Source: Acidobacteriota bacterium
GTDB taxonomy: Bacteria > Acidobacteriota > Blastocatellia > Pyrinomonadales > Pyrinomonadaceae
NCBI GenBank assembly: GCA_016700075.1
Contig: CP065000.1
Location: 1,550,001 to 1,614,000, forward strand
DNA: 64,000 nt
Reading direction: 5' to 3'
Shown here one piece after another: positions 23,684 through 31,873 of the stretch. The notes under the pieces are model-generated. The model was not told the DNA's origin. It ran no database searches and worked only from the letters and a program-made list of their open reading frames with translations. The position numbers were made by a program, and so were the translations under genes. Numbering within the stretch: the stretch's first letter is position 1; the number at the start of each line of letters is the position of its first letter.

Positions 23684-24892
23684 ATGAGTTTTGAGATCAC
23701 CTCAAACAATCCGGTCGTTCGAGCGGTCCTGGAGGGAACGGCTCCGCGTCCCGCGCAGCTTGCGGCCTCGCGCGGAGCTCTGCCGCTGCCGCAGACGGAT
23801 CTTTTTGAACTGCTCGTTCATCTTGCCGATGCCTCCGATGAAGAACTGCGTGCGAATGCACAGCGTGCCCTGGGGGAACAGCAGACCGCTGACATCGAGG
23901 CTTCGGTTCGCTCGGCCGAAACAGCGCCGAGCGTTCTTGCCTACTTTGTCAAACGTACCGATCTGCCCGCATCGATCCACGAATCAGTTCTTGCAAACAC
24001 AAGAACGCCGGCGGCGGCGATCGCACAATTCGCAAAAACGACGCAAAACGGCGGCCTGCTGGAGCTTATCACTCTTAATCAGCAGCTCCTGATCCAGAAT
24101 CCGTCCATCCTCGACGCATTGATCTCGAATCCGGCCCGCACGGCAGAGGCAGACCGTCGTGCAGCGGAGATCAAACGCGAATTCTTCGAAAAGGAGCGTG
24201 GTGCGGAGCAGATCGCCAACGAACTGCGGGCCCGCGGACATGAAGCCGCCGCTGAATTCTTTGAGACTTCAGAGAACGCGGACGAAATGGACGTTGAGGA
24301 CGCCTTGTTCCTCGCAAAGCACATCGAGGTCCTTGACCGGGAAACCGATGATTCGTGGCTGGCTCTAGAGTATATCGAGGAGATCTACGAGGAGTCCGAA
24401 GAGCAGAGGAAAGCGGCTTTCGAAAAAATCCTCGGCGAGCTGAAACTCGAAGAGGAAGAGGTGCCGGGCGACCGCATCTCGATGCTGACGCGCGTCATGC
24501 GAATGGGTGTGAAAGACCGCGTCAAACTCGGCATGAAAGGCGACCGCGAAGCACGCAATATCCTGATCCGCGATCCGAATAAGCTGGTCGCGTCCGCCGT
24601 TATCAACAATCCGCGGATCACGGAACAGGAGGTCGAAATGATCGCCGCTATGCGTACGGTCCCCGAGGAAGTGCTTCGACTGATCGCGATGAACCGCCAA
24701 TGGAGCCGCAGCTATACGGTTCAGCTTGGACTGGCGAAGAACCCTCGAACACCGCTCGCGAATTCGATGTCGATAATGAACCGGCTGCAGCTGCGGGACC
24801 TTACATCATTGACGAAAGACCGTAATGTTCCTGAGGCTGTGCGCCGCCACGCGACCCGTTTGGTCAACGCACGAACCGGCAACAAAGGCTGA
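23684..24892 (+). CDS. Helical-repeat protein of unknown function
   Basis: 402 residues, cytoplasmic (no leader or membrane segment), acidic and alpha-helical throughout. Short repeated elements of the form xPNxLVxxAVINNPRIT, LAYFVKRTDLPASIHESVLAN and QLGLAKNPRTPLANSMSIMN recall leucine-rich-repeat-variant and HEAT-like arrays that pair 'asparagine-proline' turns with helices. The centre (about 170-260) is a very charged helix, probably coiled coil. I do not recognise a named family. It stands alone, 183 bases after the divergent wecC gene and 35 bases before the prenyltransferase gene, which may be cotranscribed. Confidence 0.7.
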   Translation: MSFEITSNNPVVRAVLEGTAPRPAQLAASRGALPLPQTDLFELLVHLADASDEELRANAQRALGEQQTADIEASVRSAETAPSVLAYFVKRTDLPASIHESVLANTRTPAAAIAQFAKTTQNGGLLELITLNQQLLIQNPSILDALISNPARTAEADRRAAEIKREFFEKERGAEQIANELRARGHEAAAEFFETSENADEMDVEDALFLAKHIEVLDRETDDSWLALEYIEEIYEESEEQRKAAFEKILGELKLEEEEVPGDRISMLTRVMRMGVKDRVKLGMKGDREARNILIRDPNKLVASAVINNPRITEQEVEMIAAMRTVPEEVLRLIAMNRQWSRSYTVQLGLAKNPRTPLANSMSIMNRLQLRDLTSLTKDRNVPEAVRRHATRLVNARTGNKG

Positions 24893-24927
24893 TAGCCTGC
24901 CGATTATGTTAAAATCGTGCTTTCGCG

Positions 24928-25797
24928 ATGGCGGGCTTTTTGAACAAGCTGAAAACAACGCTCGAGATGATCAAGTTCGAGCACACTCTCTTTGCACTTC
25001 CCTTCGCATTTCTTGGCGCGATCCTCGCCGCGGAAGGCATACCGGCATGGAACCAACTGCTTTGGATCACGGTGGCAATGGTCGGGGCACGCTCGGCCGC
25101 GATGACTTTCAACCGCATCGCGGACCGGGACATTGACGCGCAAAATCCGCGTACATCGAACCGCGAACTGCCAAGCGGGAAACTCTCCGTAGGGTTTGCA
25201 TGGATCTTTTTGGGTGTGTCGATCGCGGTTTTTGTCTTTGCAGCGTATATGCTCAACTGGCTGACGTTCGCTCTGTCGCCGATCGCTTTGCTGATCGTTC
25301 TCGGTTACTCATACGCAAAACGCTTTACTGCATTCGCACATTTTTTCCTAGGGATCGCTCTCGCGATCGCTCCGTCCGCAGCCTGGATCGCGGTACGCGG
25401 AACTTTGGACAGTGAAGTTCCCGTGCTTCTTTCGCTTTTCGTGATGATGTGGACGGCCGGATTCGACGTGCTCTATGCATGCCAGGATCAGGAGTTTGAC
25501 CGCAAAGCGGGATTGCGGTCGATACCGGCACGATTTGGCGTCAAAAATTCGCTGTGGATCGCACGGCTCTTTCACCTGCAGGCGTTCGTCGTGCTGGTCC
25601 TGCTTTATTCCGTCGCAGAACTCAGTTGGCCGTCGCTCATCGGAGTCATCGCCGTTGGAGCCTTGCTGATCTATCAACACACCCTCGTGAAGGCAGACGA
25701 CCTTAGCAGAATGAATGCCGCATTTTTCACGACAAACGCTTTCGTAAGCATCATCTTGCTGATAACATTCGGCGGAGCGGTCCTCTTCAGGCCATGA
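24928..25797 (+). CDS. mqnP: UbiA-family prenyltransferase, probable MqnP of the futalosine menaquinone pathway
   Basis: 289 residues with about eight membrane helices. The two Asp-rich motifs that bind prenyl diphosphate through Mg2+ are NRIADRDIDAQNPRT and YACQDQEFDRKAGL. The spacing and length match the UbiA/4-hydroxybenzoate prenyltransferase group, which includes MqnP, the enzyme that prenylates the futalosine-pathway naphthoate. I favour MqnP because mqnE lies 5 kb away and no ubiquinone gene is seen, but the UbiA family cannot be split with certainty by eye. The downstream Crp/Fnr-type regulator overlaps its stop by ATGA, so the two are cotranscribed. Confidence 0.8.
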   Translation: MAGFLNKLKTTLEMIKFEHTLFALPFAFLGAILAAEGIPAWNQLLWITVAMVGARSAAMTFNRIADRDIDAQNPRTSNRELPSGKLSVGFAWIFLGVSIAVFVFAAYMLNWLTFALSPIALLIVLGYSYAKRFTAFAHFFLGIALAIAPSAAWIAVRGTLDSEVPVLLSLFVMMWTAGFDVLYACQDQEFDRKAGLRSIPARFGVKNSLWIARLFHLQAFVVLVLLYSVAELSWPSLIGVIAVGALLIYQHTLVKADDLSRMNAAFFTTNAFVSIILLITFGGAVLFRP

Positions 25798-26441
25798 GAC
25801 AACTCCTCGACAACATCAGCCCTGAATTGAGCTCGAGATTGATCGAGACCGGACACAAGCACTCTTACCATATCGACCAACGTATTTTTGCCGAGGGCGA
25901 GGCAGCTGATTTTTTACCAATAGTCATCTCCGGCGCAGTAAAAATGATCCGTTCGCTCGAACCGGGCAAAGAGGTGATAATCGGGATATTTCGTGCCGGC
26001 GAGATGTTTGCGGTGCCGCCTGTGTTTGATGGTGCTCCGTATCCGTCAACTGCCGTCGCGATCGAGGAAACCATCCTGCTCAACATCGGCCGGCGTGACT
26101 TTATTCAGCTCTTGAAGGAATCGTCAGAATTCGCCCTTGCGGTGATCGCATGGACGTGCGAGATGCTGCGGGAAAAATCCGCGATCATACACAATCTCGC
26201 TACCGCATCGCCCGAGCATCGCGTCGGCAATGTCCTCATCAAGCTTACCGAGGCACAAGAACCTGCATTCCCGCTAAAGATCTCGGTTCGCCGCCAAGAC
26301 ATCGCCGAAATGGCAAGCCTTACCACCGAGACGACCATCCGCGTCGTCCGCCGATTTGCCGATCTCGGCTATCTTCGGATAGTCCACGGAAAGATCTTGA
26401 TCGATGACGTCGCACCATTGCGGCAGTTTCTGCGAGGCTGA
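25794..26441 (+). CDS. Crp/Fnr-family transcriptional regulator, probably of NO response
   Basis: 215 residues. The cyclic-nucleotide-type beta-roll (about 20-110; FAEGEAADFLPIVISGAVKM, FRAGEMFAV) is joined by a long helix to a winged helix-turn-helix (about 150-210; RRQDIAEMASLTTETTIRVV). The N-terminal cysteine cluster of FNR is absent, so it is not an Fe-S oxygen sensor. The DNR/NnrR branch, which senses NO through haem, has this architecture. It lies directly before a convergent set of NO-detoxification genes, so an NO role is inferred from context. The recognition helix (TTETTIRVVRRF) resembles the E--xxR type that reads TTGAT-like half-sites. Confidence 0.82.
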   Translation: MRQLLDNISPELSSRLIETGHKHSYHIDQRIFAEGEAADFLPIVISGAVKMIRSLEPGKEVIIGIFRAGEMFAVPPVFDGAPYPSTAVAIEETILLNIGRRDFIQLLKESSEFALAVIAWTCEMLREKSAIIHNLATASPEHRVGNVLIKLTEAQEPAFPLKISVRRQDIAEMASLTTETTIRVVRRFADLGYLRIVHGKILIDDVAPLRQFLRG

Positions 26442-26446
26442 TTGTT

Positions 26447-26469
26447 GAATCTAGTTCAAACCTAGATTC
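26447..26469. terminator. Bidirectional terminator between the regulator and globin genes
   Basis: An 8-bp perfect stem GAATCTAG/CTAGATTC with a 7-base loop lies between two convergent genes and overlaps the globin's stop codon. T-rich flanks are short, so termination may be partial. Confidence 0.5.
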
Positions 26470-26834
26470 TCTTGAAAACGACCGGCGATAGCTTTTGCAC
26501 GCATCTTAATGAAGTCCGCCCGCGGCCCGTCGAAATTATCGTCGACACTTTTCGTGAATAGCTCGAGCCATCTCGCGAAATGTTTCGGTTCGATCGCGGA
26601 CTTGAGATGAAGCTGCCGATGCACCTCCATCGGATTACGGCCGCGGCGTGCGTAATCGCCCGTTTTAAAAAGCAACGTCTCCCAAAAATCACCGATGATC
26701 GGCAAATGCCCGTCGAGGTCGAGCTTTGCAACGTCAGTAAATATGTAGCCGATCACGTCGTCGCTGAGCGCACGATCGTAAAAGACACGCATCAGCAGAT
26801 CTATGTCGCCACGGGTTTCGATGTCCTGTTTCAT
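26451..26834 (-). CDS. Truncated haemoglobin, group III type
   Basis: 127 residues, the length of small 2-on-2 globins. The pattern DIDLLMRVFYDRALSDDVIGYIF at the N-terminus (first helices), FWETLLFK, MEVHRQLHLKSAI and HFARWLELFTKSVDDNF fits group III truncated globins (Ctb type). The proximal histidine is expected in the HRQLHLK/HFARW region, but exact assignment needs alignment. Group III globins often oxidise NO to nitrate or bind it. It is the last gene of the operon with the NO reductase, and the preceding gene's stop overlaps its start in ATGA. Confidence 0.85.
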   Translation of the reverse strand: MKQDIETRGDIDLLMRVFYDRALSDDVIGYIFTDVAKLDLDGHLPIIGDFWETLLFKTGDYARRGRNPMEVHRQLHLKSAIEPKHFARWLELFTKSVDDNFDGPRADFIKMRAKAIAGRFQENLGLN

Positions 26835-27277
26835 GTCGCGGCTCCTGCGATCGCTCGTCGCGTTGTCGCGATCCCAAGTACTGCTAACAAGATCAGCTTT
26901 ATCGCGCCTAAAACAATATAAACAACGTGCAATTTGGAAAACGGCTCCGCGGTTCCGGCGATCACCTTATCCGTCCGTGCTCCAAGTAACGGCAGTAGCC
27001 AGACCGTCTCAAGAAACAGGATCAAAAATGCCATGCCGATCGTGATATTCATCGTCCGCGTATTAGGGTGATCTCGAACGAACGCGATGTGTAGCAGCAA
27101 AGCCCAGACGATCTCCATCTTGTTGAGCGCGAAGAATACAAGCCGCCCGATCCCTAAACCCAGCGGTATCGTGATCCCCGGAGCCTGAAATTTGAGCGGC
27201 GCCTCCCTGAATGAGATGGCCAAGACCATCCCGAAACAAAGGAAAGGCACCGCTATTTTTAACGTCTTGATGTGCAT
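26831..27277 (-). CDS. Small membrane protein of the NO-reductase operon
   Basis: About 148 residues from the ATG at 27277. A TTG at 27307 would add ten residues and overlap the NO reductase gene by 14 bases; neither start has a strong ribosome site. Four membrane helices are visible (about 7-24, 40-60, 73-95, 117-140), with two histidines (LLLHIAFVRDHPNT) after the second and third. I do not recognise a characterised family. Its fixed place between the NO reductase and a truncated globin, with coupled translation, suggests a helper role in NO handling. Confidence 0.65.
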   Translation of the reverse strand: MHIKTLKIAVPFLCFGMVLAISFREAPLKFQAPGITIPLGLGIGRLVFFALNKMEIVWALLLHIAFVRDHPNTRTMNITIGMAFLILFLETVWLLPLLGARTDKVIAGTAEPFSKLHVVYIVLGAIKLILLAVLGIATTRRAIAGAAT

Positions 27278-27293
27278 CAGCCTGGTTCTCGGA

Positions 27294-29528
27294 CTAATTG
27301 TCTTCAACTATATTGTACTTGCCCTTCGTCAACATTAGGTTGAGGGCGAACCAAACGAACGCGACCGCGCCAACCGCAAAGACCGTATCGCCGACGATCC
27401 GCATCCATCGCAATCCTTGCATTAGATCGGTCTGCATAAATTCGGGGCTGCGGGCGGACCAATATCCGACCGAAACCGATTGATAGGTTTGCAGCAAGCC
27501 GATCGGCAGCAGACTGAGGAGCATTTCCATCAGCATACCGATGTTGATCGCCCAAAACGCAAACCCGAGCAGTTTTGTATTCCAGATGCGCTCAGGCTGC
27601 ATCGCACGCATGCAGAATAGCAGAAGTGCCAGGCCGAGCGTTCCATAAACGCCGTACAAGGCGCCGTGGGCGTGGACCGCTGTCGTATTGAGCCCTTGCA
27701 TATAATACAAGGCGATCGGCGGATTGATCATAAATCCAAAAATGCCTGCGCCGACGAGATTCCAGAACGCGACTGCAACGAAGAAATAGACCACCCATTT
27801 ATACTGAGCGAGCCACGGCTTAACTTTTGAATGTCTGATATTCTCGAACGCCTCGTATCCTACAAATACGAGCGGCACGATCTCGAGTGCACTGAAGACA
27901 GAACCAAATGCGAGTGCAATCGTCGGCGTGCCCGCAAAATACAGATGATGCAGTGTTCCGATGATGCCGCCGCTCAGATATATTGCGCCCGATAGCAGAG
28001 AGGCTTGGGCCGCGTGTTCGGCCTTGATCACCTTCAGTCTAGCGAATAGGAAGGCGATGACCACGGTCGCAAAAACCTCAAAAAATCCTTCGACCCAGAG
28101 ATGAACTACCCACCAACGCCAGTATTCAACGACCGTAATGTGTGAACGCATTCCCCAAAACAACCCCGGGGCATAGAATAGGGCGATGCCGGCGGTCGTG
28201 CCCATAAAAAGCCAGACGAGCGACTTGTTGGTTCCCTCGCGTCTGAGCGCCGGTATCGCCGAGCGGCCGATCAGGAACAGCCATAACAATAAGCCAATGA
28301 ACAATGCCGCCTGCCATACTCGGCCAAGATCTACGTATTCGTAGCCTTGATGGCCGAACCAGAACCACATGTCACCGCTACCGAGCTTGTGCATTACGCT
28401 CATCCATTGGCCGCCCATTGACCCGAGGACGACGATCAGCAGTGCAACGAACAACACATCGACGCCGAGCTTCTGATACTTTGGCTCTTTGCCGCAGATG
28501 TAAGGCGAAATGAACAATCCGGCTGCAAGCCATGCCGTAGCGATCCAAAAGATACCGACCTGTGTATGCCAGGTTCTAGATACGACATACGGCAAATAAT
28601 CAGAAAGCGGTATGCCGTAAAACCCGCCGCCCTCGACACCGTAATGCGCCGTGATTATTCCCATTACGATCTGTAAGAGAAACAATAGCGACACGACAAG
28701 GAAATACTTGACTGTCGCTTTTTGCGATGGCGTGAGTGTCTCGCCGATCAGTGGGTCGTCGTCGGGCGTTTCAGCATGATCATCCTCTTTTCGCCATCCG
28801 GCGTAGAACCAAACCATCGCCCCAATGCTCGCGATCAGCATGATCACACTAACGCCGGTCCAAACGATGGCCGAACTTGTAGGCACGTTTCCTACCAGCG
28901 GCTCAGCTGGAAAATTGCTGGTGTATGAGATCGTATTGTCCGGACGATTTGCCGCTGATGCCCATGCCGTCCAAAAGAAGAACGCCGTTAAATGCCTTAG
29001 TTTGACCGGATCTGCCTGAGCTCCGCGTTGTATCGCGTATGCGGCATTGCCGTTTGCAAAGACATTTGTGTAATGAGCGAGATTGTCTTCAAAGGCAGCC
29101 GCCCGCAGCGGGTCGATCGAGATCTTGCCAGTTGCCTCGTCGTATGTATTGGTTCGCATCAGATACTGCAAACGCTGGCGCAAGGCGGCCTGCTGCTCGC
29201 TGGTGATCGATTCGTATTCGCGGCCGAATTCGCTTCTCGACCACGAATTTAGGATAAATATCGACTCGCGATGCAGGTAATCTGCCGTCCAATCGGGCGC
29301 CACATATGAACCGTGCCCCCAGATCGAACCGACCTGCATTCCGCCCATTGCCTGCCAAACGTTTTGGCCATCTAGCACCTGCCCGGCGCCTATTACGACC
29401 CGTCCATCTGTAGAAACGACTGCGTCAGGTATCGGCGGAGCCTGTCGAAAGATCTCTGAACCGACCCAACCCAAAATTCCGAATGAAAAAATAAATACTG
29501 CAAATAGAATTATCCAAAGCCTTTTCAT
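27294..29528 (-). CDS. norZ: Quinol-dependent nitric oxide reductase
   Basis: About 744 residues from the ATG at 29528, which has GGAGAGG 7-8 bases upstream; a TTG seven codons earlier is less likely. It reduces two NO to N2O with electrons from quinol. The N-terminal membrane helix and cytochrome-c-like extracytoplasmic domain without haem (DGQNVWQAMGGMQVGSIWGH) are the mark of qNOR. The haem-copper-oxidase-like core follows, with histidine ligands in SRTWHTQVGIFW, FFEVFATVVIAFLF, GTLHHLYFAGTP and NTTAVHAHGALYGVYG. FGSVFSALEIVPLVF carries the Glu of the non-haem iron site. Menaquinol is the expected donor, consistent with futalosine-pathway genes on both sides. Confidence 0.95.
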   Translation of the reverse strand: MKRLWIILFAVFIFSFGILGWVGSEIFRQAPPIPDAVVSTDGRVVIGAGQVLDGQNVWQAMGGMQVGSIWGHGSYVAPDWTADYLHRESIFILNSWSRSEFGREYESITSEQQAALRQRLQYLMRTNTYDEATGKISIDPLRAAAFEDNLAHYTNVFANGNAAYAIQRGAQADPVKLRHLTAFFFWTAWASAANRPDNTISYTSNFPAEPLVGNVPTSSAIVWTGVSVIMLIASIGAMVWFYAGWRKEDDHAETPDDDPLIGETLTPSQKATVKYFLVVSLLFLLQIVMGIITAHYGVEGGGFYGIPLSDYLPYVVSRTWHTQVGIFWIATAWLAAGLFISPYICGKEPKYQKLGVDVLFVALLIVVLGSMGGQWMSVMHKLGSGDMWFWFGHQGYEYVDLGRVWQAALFIGLLLWLFLIGRSAIPALRREGTNKSLVWLFMGTTAGIALFYAPGLFWGMRSHITVVEYWRWWVVHLWVEGFFEVFATVVIAFLFARLKVIKAEHAAQASLLSGAIYLSGGIIGTLHHLYFAGTPTIALAFGSVFSALEIVPLVFVGYEAFENIRHSKVKPWLAQYKWVVYFFVAVAFWNLVGAGIFGFMINPPIALYYMQGLNTTAVHAHGALYGVYGTLGLALLLFCMRAMQPERIWNTKLLGFAFWAINIGMLMEMLLSLLPIGLLQTYQSVSVGYWSARSPEFMQTDLMQGLRWMRIVGDTVFAVGAVAFVWFALNLMLTKGKYNIVEDN

Positions 29529-29553
29529 ATCGACCCTCTCCTCGATCAAGAGA

Positions 29554-29886
29554 TCATTTATGCGTAAATTTTGTTACCAATACATAGACGTCCGGATCGG
29601 CGACCACCTCGTGTTCGACGCCCGCCTCTAGCGTGAGCAAGACGCCGGGCCGCAGCTCCTGAAATTCATCAAGTTTCGCTCCGGCGGCAAAAACCCCTTT
29701 ACCCGATATGCATTGCACCGTGATCGGGATATCTGCGTGATGACGGGCAAGCACTGCATTATTCTGCAATCGAACGGCGACGACCTTTCGTGACTCGCCC
29801 TCGAACAGGTGGCTCACCGCGAGGTCCTTCGATTGATGATCAGTATCCGGATCCATTAAATTCGCGACCAATTTGATATGTTTCAA
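29554..29886 (-). CDS. Cupin-domain protein heading the NO-reductase operon
   Basis: About 110 residues. I place the start at a TTG (29886) because GGAG stands 8-9 bases upstream; the first ATG is at 29856 and lacks a ribosome site. The core is a small cupin barrel: SHLFEGESRKVVAVRLQNN, ARHHADIPITVQCISGKGVF, ELRPGVLLTLEAGVEHEVVA. Two histidines (ARHH) and the later EHE could hold a metal. Small cupins commonly accompany NO and hemerythrin-like genes; the activity is unknown. The NO reductase gene follows after 25 bases. Confidence 0.7.
   Translation of the reverse strand: MKHIKLVANLMDPDTDHQSKDLAVSHLFEGESRKVVAVRLQNNAVLARHHADIPITVQCISGKGVFAAGAKLDEFQELRPGVLLTLEAGVEHEVVADPDVYVLVTKFTHK
29873..29886 (-). 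promoter_or_regulatory. Fnr/Dnr-like box at the head of the NO operon
   Basis: TTGAA-ACAT-ATCAA matches the TTGAT-N4-ATCAA consensus of Fnr/Dnr-type regulators at nine of ten positions. It coincides with the proposed TTG start of the cupin gene, so either the protein starts later or the match is chance. A Crp/Fnr-type regulator gene is 4 kb away in the same cluster. Confidence 0.3.
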
Positions 29887-30030
29887 TGTTAGATCTCCAA
29901 TTACCTGTTCCAACGTATATCCGGAGCCCCGCGATAAAAATGATTGCAATCATAAAAGGAACTGGACGAACAAAAGGCCCGCCGACGGGCTTATCGGCGT
30001 TCGGCTGGAATGTCATATAATTGGGCCTTG

Positions 30031-30669
30031 ATGATCGACAAAAAGAACCATGTTGCAGAGGTAGCGAGACGTCTGAAGAAGCTTTATCCGGCCGCACGCG
30101 TTGAGCTCGATCACGGCAGCGCGTTTCAGCTGATGATCGCGTCAATACTTGCTGCTCAAAACACCGATGTGAACGTCAACAAGGTCACGCCCGAGTTGTT
30201 CCGCAAATATCGCACGCCGCAGGATTTCGTTGATGCCGATCCGGCAGAGATCGAACGCGATATTTACACGTGTGGATTTTTTCGTCAGAAAACAAAGGCA
30301 ATTCGTGCGGTCTGCCAACGGCTGATCGATGATTTTGGCGGCGAGCTGCCGCAGACCATGGACGAAATGCTCACCCTCCCCGGCATCGGCCGCAAGACCG
30401 CGAACGTCGTTCTCGGCGAGGCGATGGGTGTAGCGGCAGGCATCGTAGTGGATACTCACAACATCCGTCTTTCGCATCTGCTCGGCCTCTCGAACGAAAA
30501 GACCGCCGAAAAGATCGAACGCGACCTGATGCAGATCGTCCCGAAAAAACACTGGATCAAATTCGGCCAATGGATCACGTGGCACGGCCGCCGCGTCTGC
30601 ATCGCACGCCGGCCCAAATGCGGAGAATGCACGCTCGCGGACATCTGCCCGTCGCGCCGAAGCGAATGA
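30031..30669 (+). CDS. nth: Endonuclease III (DNA glycosylase/AP lyase)
   Basis: 212 residues from the ATG at 30031. It excises oxidised pyrimidines and cleaves the AP site. The helix-hairpin-helix motif LPGIGRKTANVVL carries catalytic Lys122, and Asp141 lies in VVDTHNIRLSH. The C-terminal [4Fe-4S] cluster ligands are Cys190, Cys197, Cys200 and Cys206 in the C-x6-C-x2-C-x5-C pattern. A TATAAT hexamer (30016-30021) stands only 9 bases before the ATG, which would give an almost leaderless transcript. mqnE follows 26 bases after the stop. Confidence 0.95.
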   Translation: MIDKKNHVAEVARRLKKLYPAARVELDHGSAFQLMIASILAAQNTDVNVNKVTPELFRKYRTPQDFVDADPAEIERDIYTCGFFRQKTKAIRAVCQRLIDDFGGELPQTMDEMLTLPGIGRKTANVVLGEAMGVAAGIVVDTHNIRLSHLLGLSNEKTAEKIERDLMQIVPKKHWIKFGQWITWHGRRVCIARRPKCGECTLADICPSRRSE

Positions 30670-30695
30670 AAGAGTGGTAGAATTTATTTATCGGT

Positions 30696-31790
30696 ATGCA
30701 GTTCTCATTTGACTCAAAATTGATCGAAATAGCCTTCAAAGTGGAAGACGGCGAGCGGCTGACGTTTGACGAAGGCATGGCGTTGTTCCAATCGACTGAC
30801 CTCAACGCTCTCGGCAAACTGGCCGACACCGTTCGCCGCCGCAAGCATGGCCTGACGACGTATTACAACGTCAATCGTCATTTCAATCACACGAACATCT
30901 GCGTCGCGGATTGTAAATTCTGCGGGTTTTATCGGCGTGCTCGACAAGAGGACGCATACACGCATTCGATCGAAGAAGGCATCGAGATCGCACGCAACGC
31001 GGTTGCCGAGGGCGCGACCGAGCTGCACATCGTCGGCGGGCTCAACAGCAAGCTGCCGTTCGAATATTATACGGACCTTTTTTCATCGCTGAAGCGTGAG
31101 TTCCCTGCCTTGCACCTAAAGGCTCTGACGATGGTCGAGCTGGATTTCTTTGCACGCTTCTACAAAATGTCCGATGAAGAGGTCATTGAAAAGCTGAAAG
31201 CCGCGGGAATGGACTCATGTCCCGGCGGCGGTGCTGAGATCTTTGCCGAACCGACGCGTTCGCGTATCTGCGATCACAAATGCGACGGCGAACGTTGGCT
31301 CGAGCTTGCCGGCAAGGTCCACAACGCCGGCCTCAAGACCAACGCGACCATGCTCTACGGGCATATCGAGACCATCGAAGACCGCATCGACCACCTCGTG
31401 CGTTTAAGGGAACAGCAGGACAAGACCGGCGGCTTCCAGTGCTTTATCCCGCTCGCGTTTTATCCGCCGGGCACCGCGCTCGACAGCCTGTCCGGCCCCG
31501 ACGCGATCGATAATCTCAAGACCATCGCCGTCTCACGCCTGATGCTCGACAACTTCGACCACATCAAAGCCTACTGGGTCATGCTCGGCAAAGCCACCGC
31601 CCAGACCGCCCTCCACTTCGGCGCCAACGACCTCGACGGCACCATCACCGACGGCGGCGAACTAACCCACGCCTACGCCGCCGAAGGCGAAGTAAAAATG
31701 ACCAAACAAGAGATCATCGAAATGATCCAGCGTGCAGGCTTCGAGGCCGTCGAACGCGACACAGTCTACAACCGCGTCGCCGCAGTGTGA
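30696..31790 (+). CDS. mqnE: Aminofutalosine synthase (radical SAM)
   Basis: 364 residues. It joins 3-[(1-carboxyvinyl)oxy]benzoate and SAM to make aminofutalosine in the futalosine route to menaquinone. The radical-SAM cluster motif is C69-VAD-C73-KF-C76 (CxxxCxxC). ELHIVGGLNSKLPFEYY, CPGGGAEIFAEPTRS, TNATMLYGHIET and FGANDLDGTITDGGELTHAY are typical of MqnE/MqnC proteins; the overall pattern fits MqnE better. A TAGAAT hexamer lies 12 bases upstream of the ATG. With the probable MqnP gene it flanks the NO-reductase operon. Confidence 0.92.
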   Translation: MQFSFDSKLIEIAFKVEDGERLTFDEGMALFQSTDLNALGKLADTVRRRKHGLTTYYNVNRHFNHTNICVADCKFCGFYRRARQEDAYTHSIEEGIEIARNAVAEGATELHIVGGLNSKLPFEYYTDLFSSLKREFPALHLKALTMVELDFFARFYKMSDEEVIEKLKAAGMDSCPGGGAEIFAEPTRSRICDHKCDGERWLELAGKVHNAGLKTNATMLYGHIETIEDRIDHLVRLREQQDKTGGFQCFIPLAFYPPGTALDSLSGPDAIDNLKTIAVSRLMLDNFDHIKAYWVMLGKATAQTALHFGANDLDGTITDGGELTHAYAAEGEVKMTKQEIIEMIQRAGFEAVERDTVYNRVAAV

Positions 31791-31873
31791 TTTTGTTGTC
31801 GAGTTTTACGTTGAGTGAAGTGTGGGTGCTGCGTTCCGGGTAAAGGTTAGGTTGGATATAATCGAAAGAAAAA

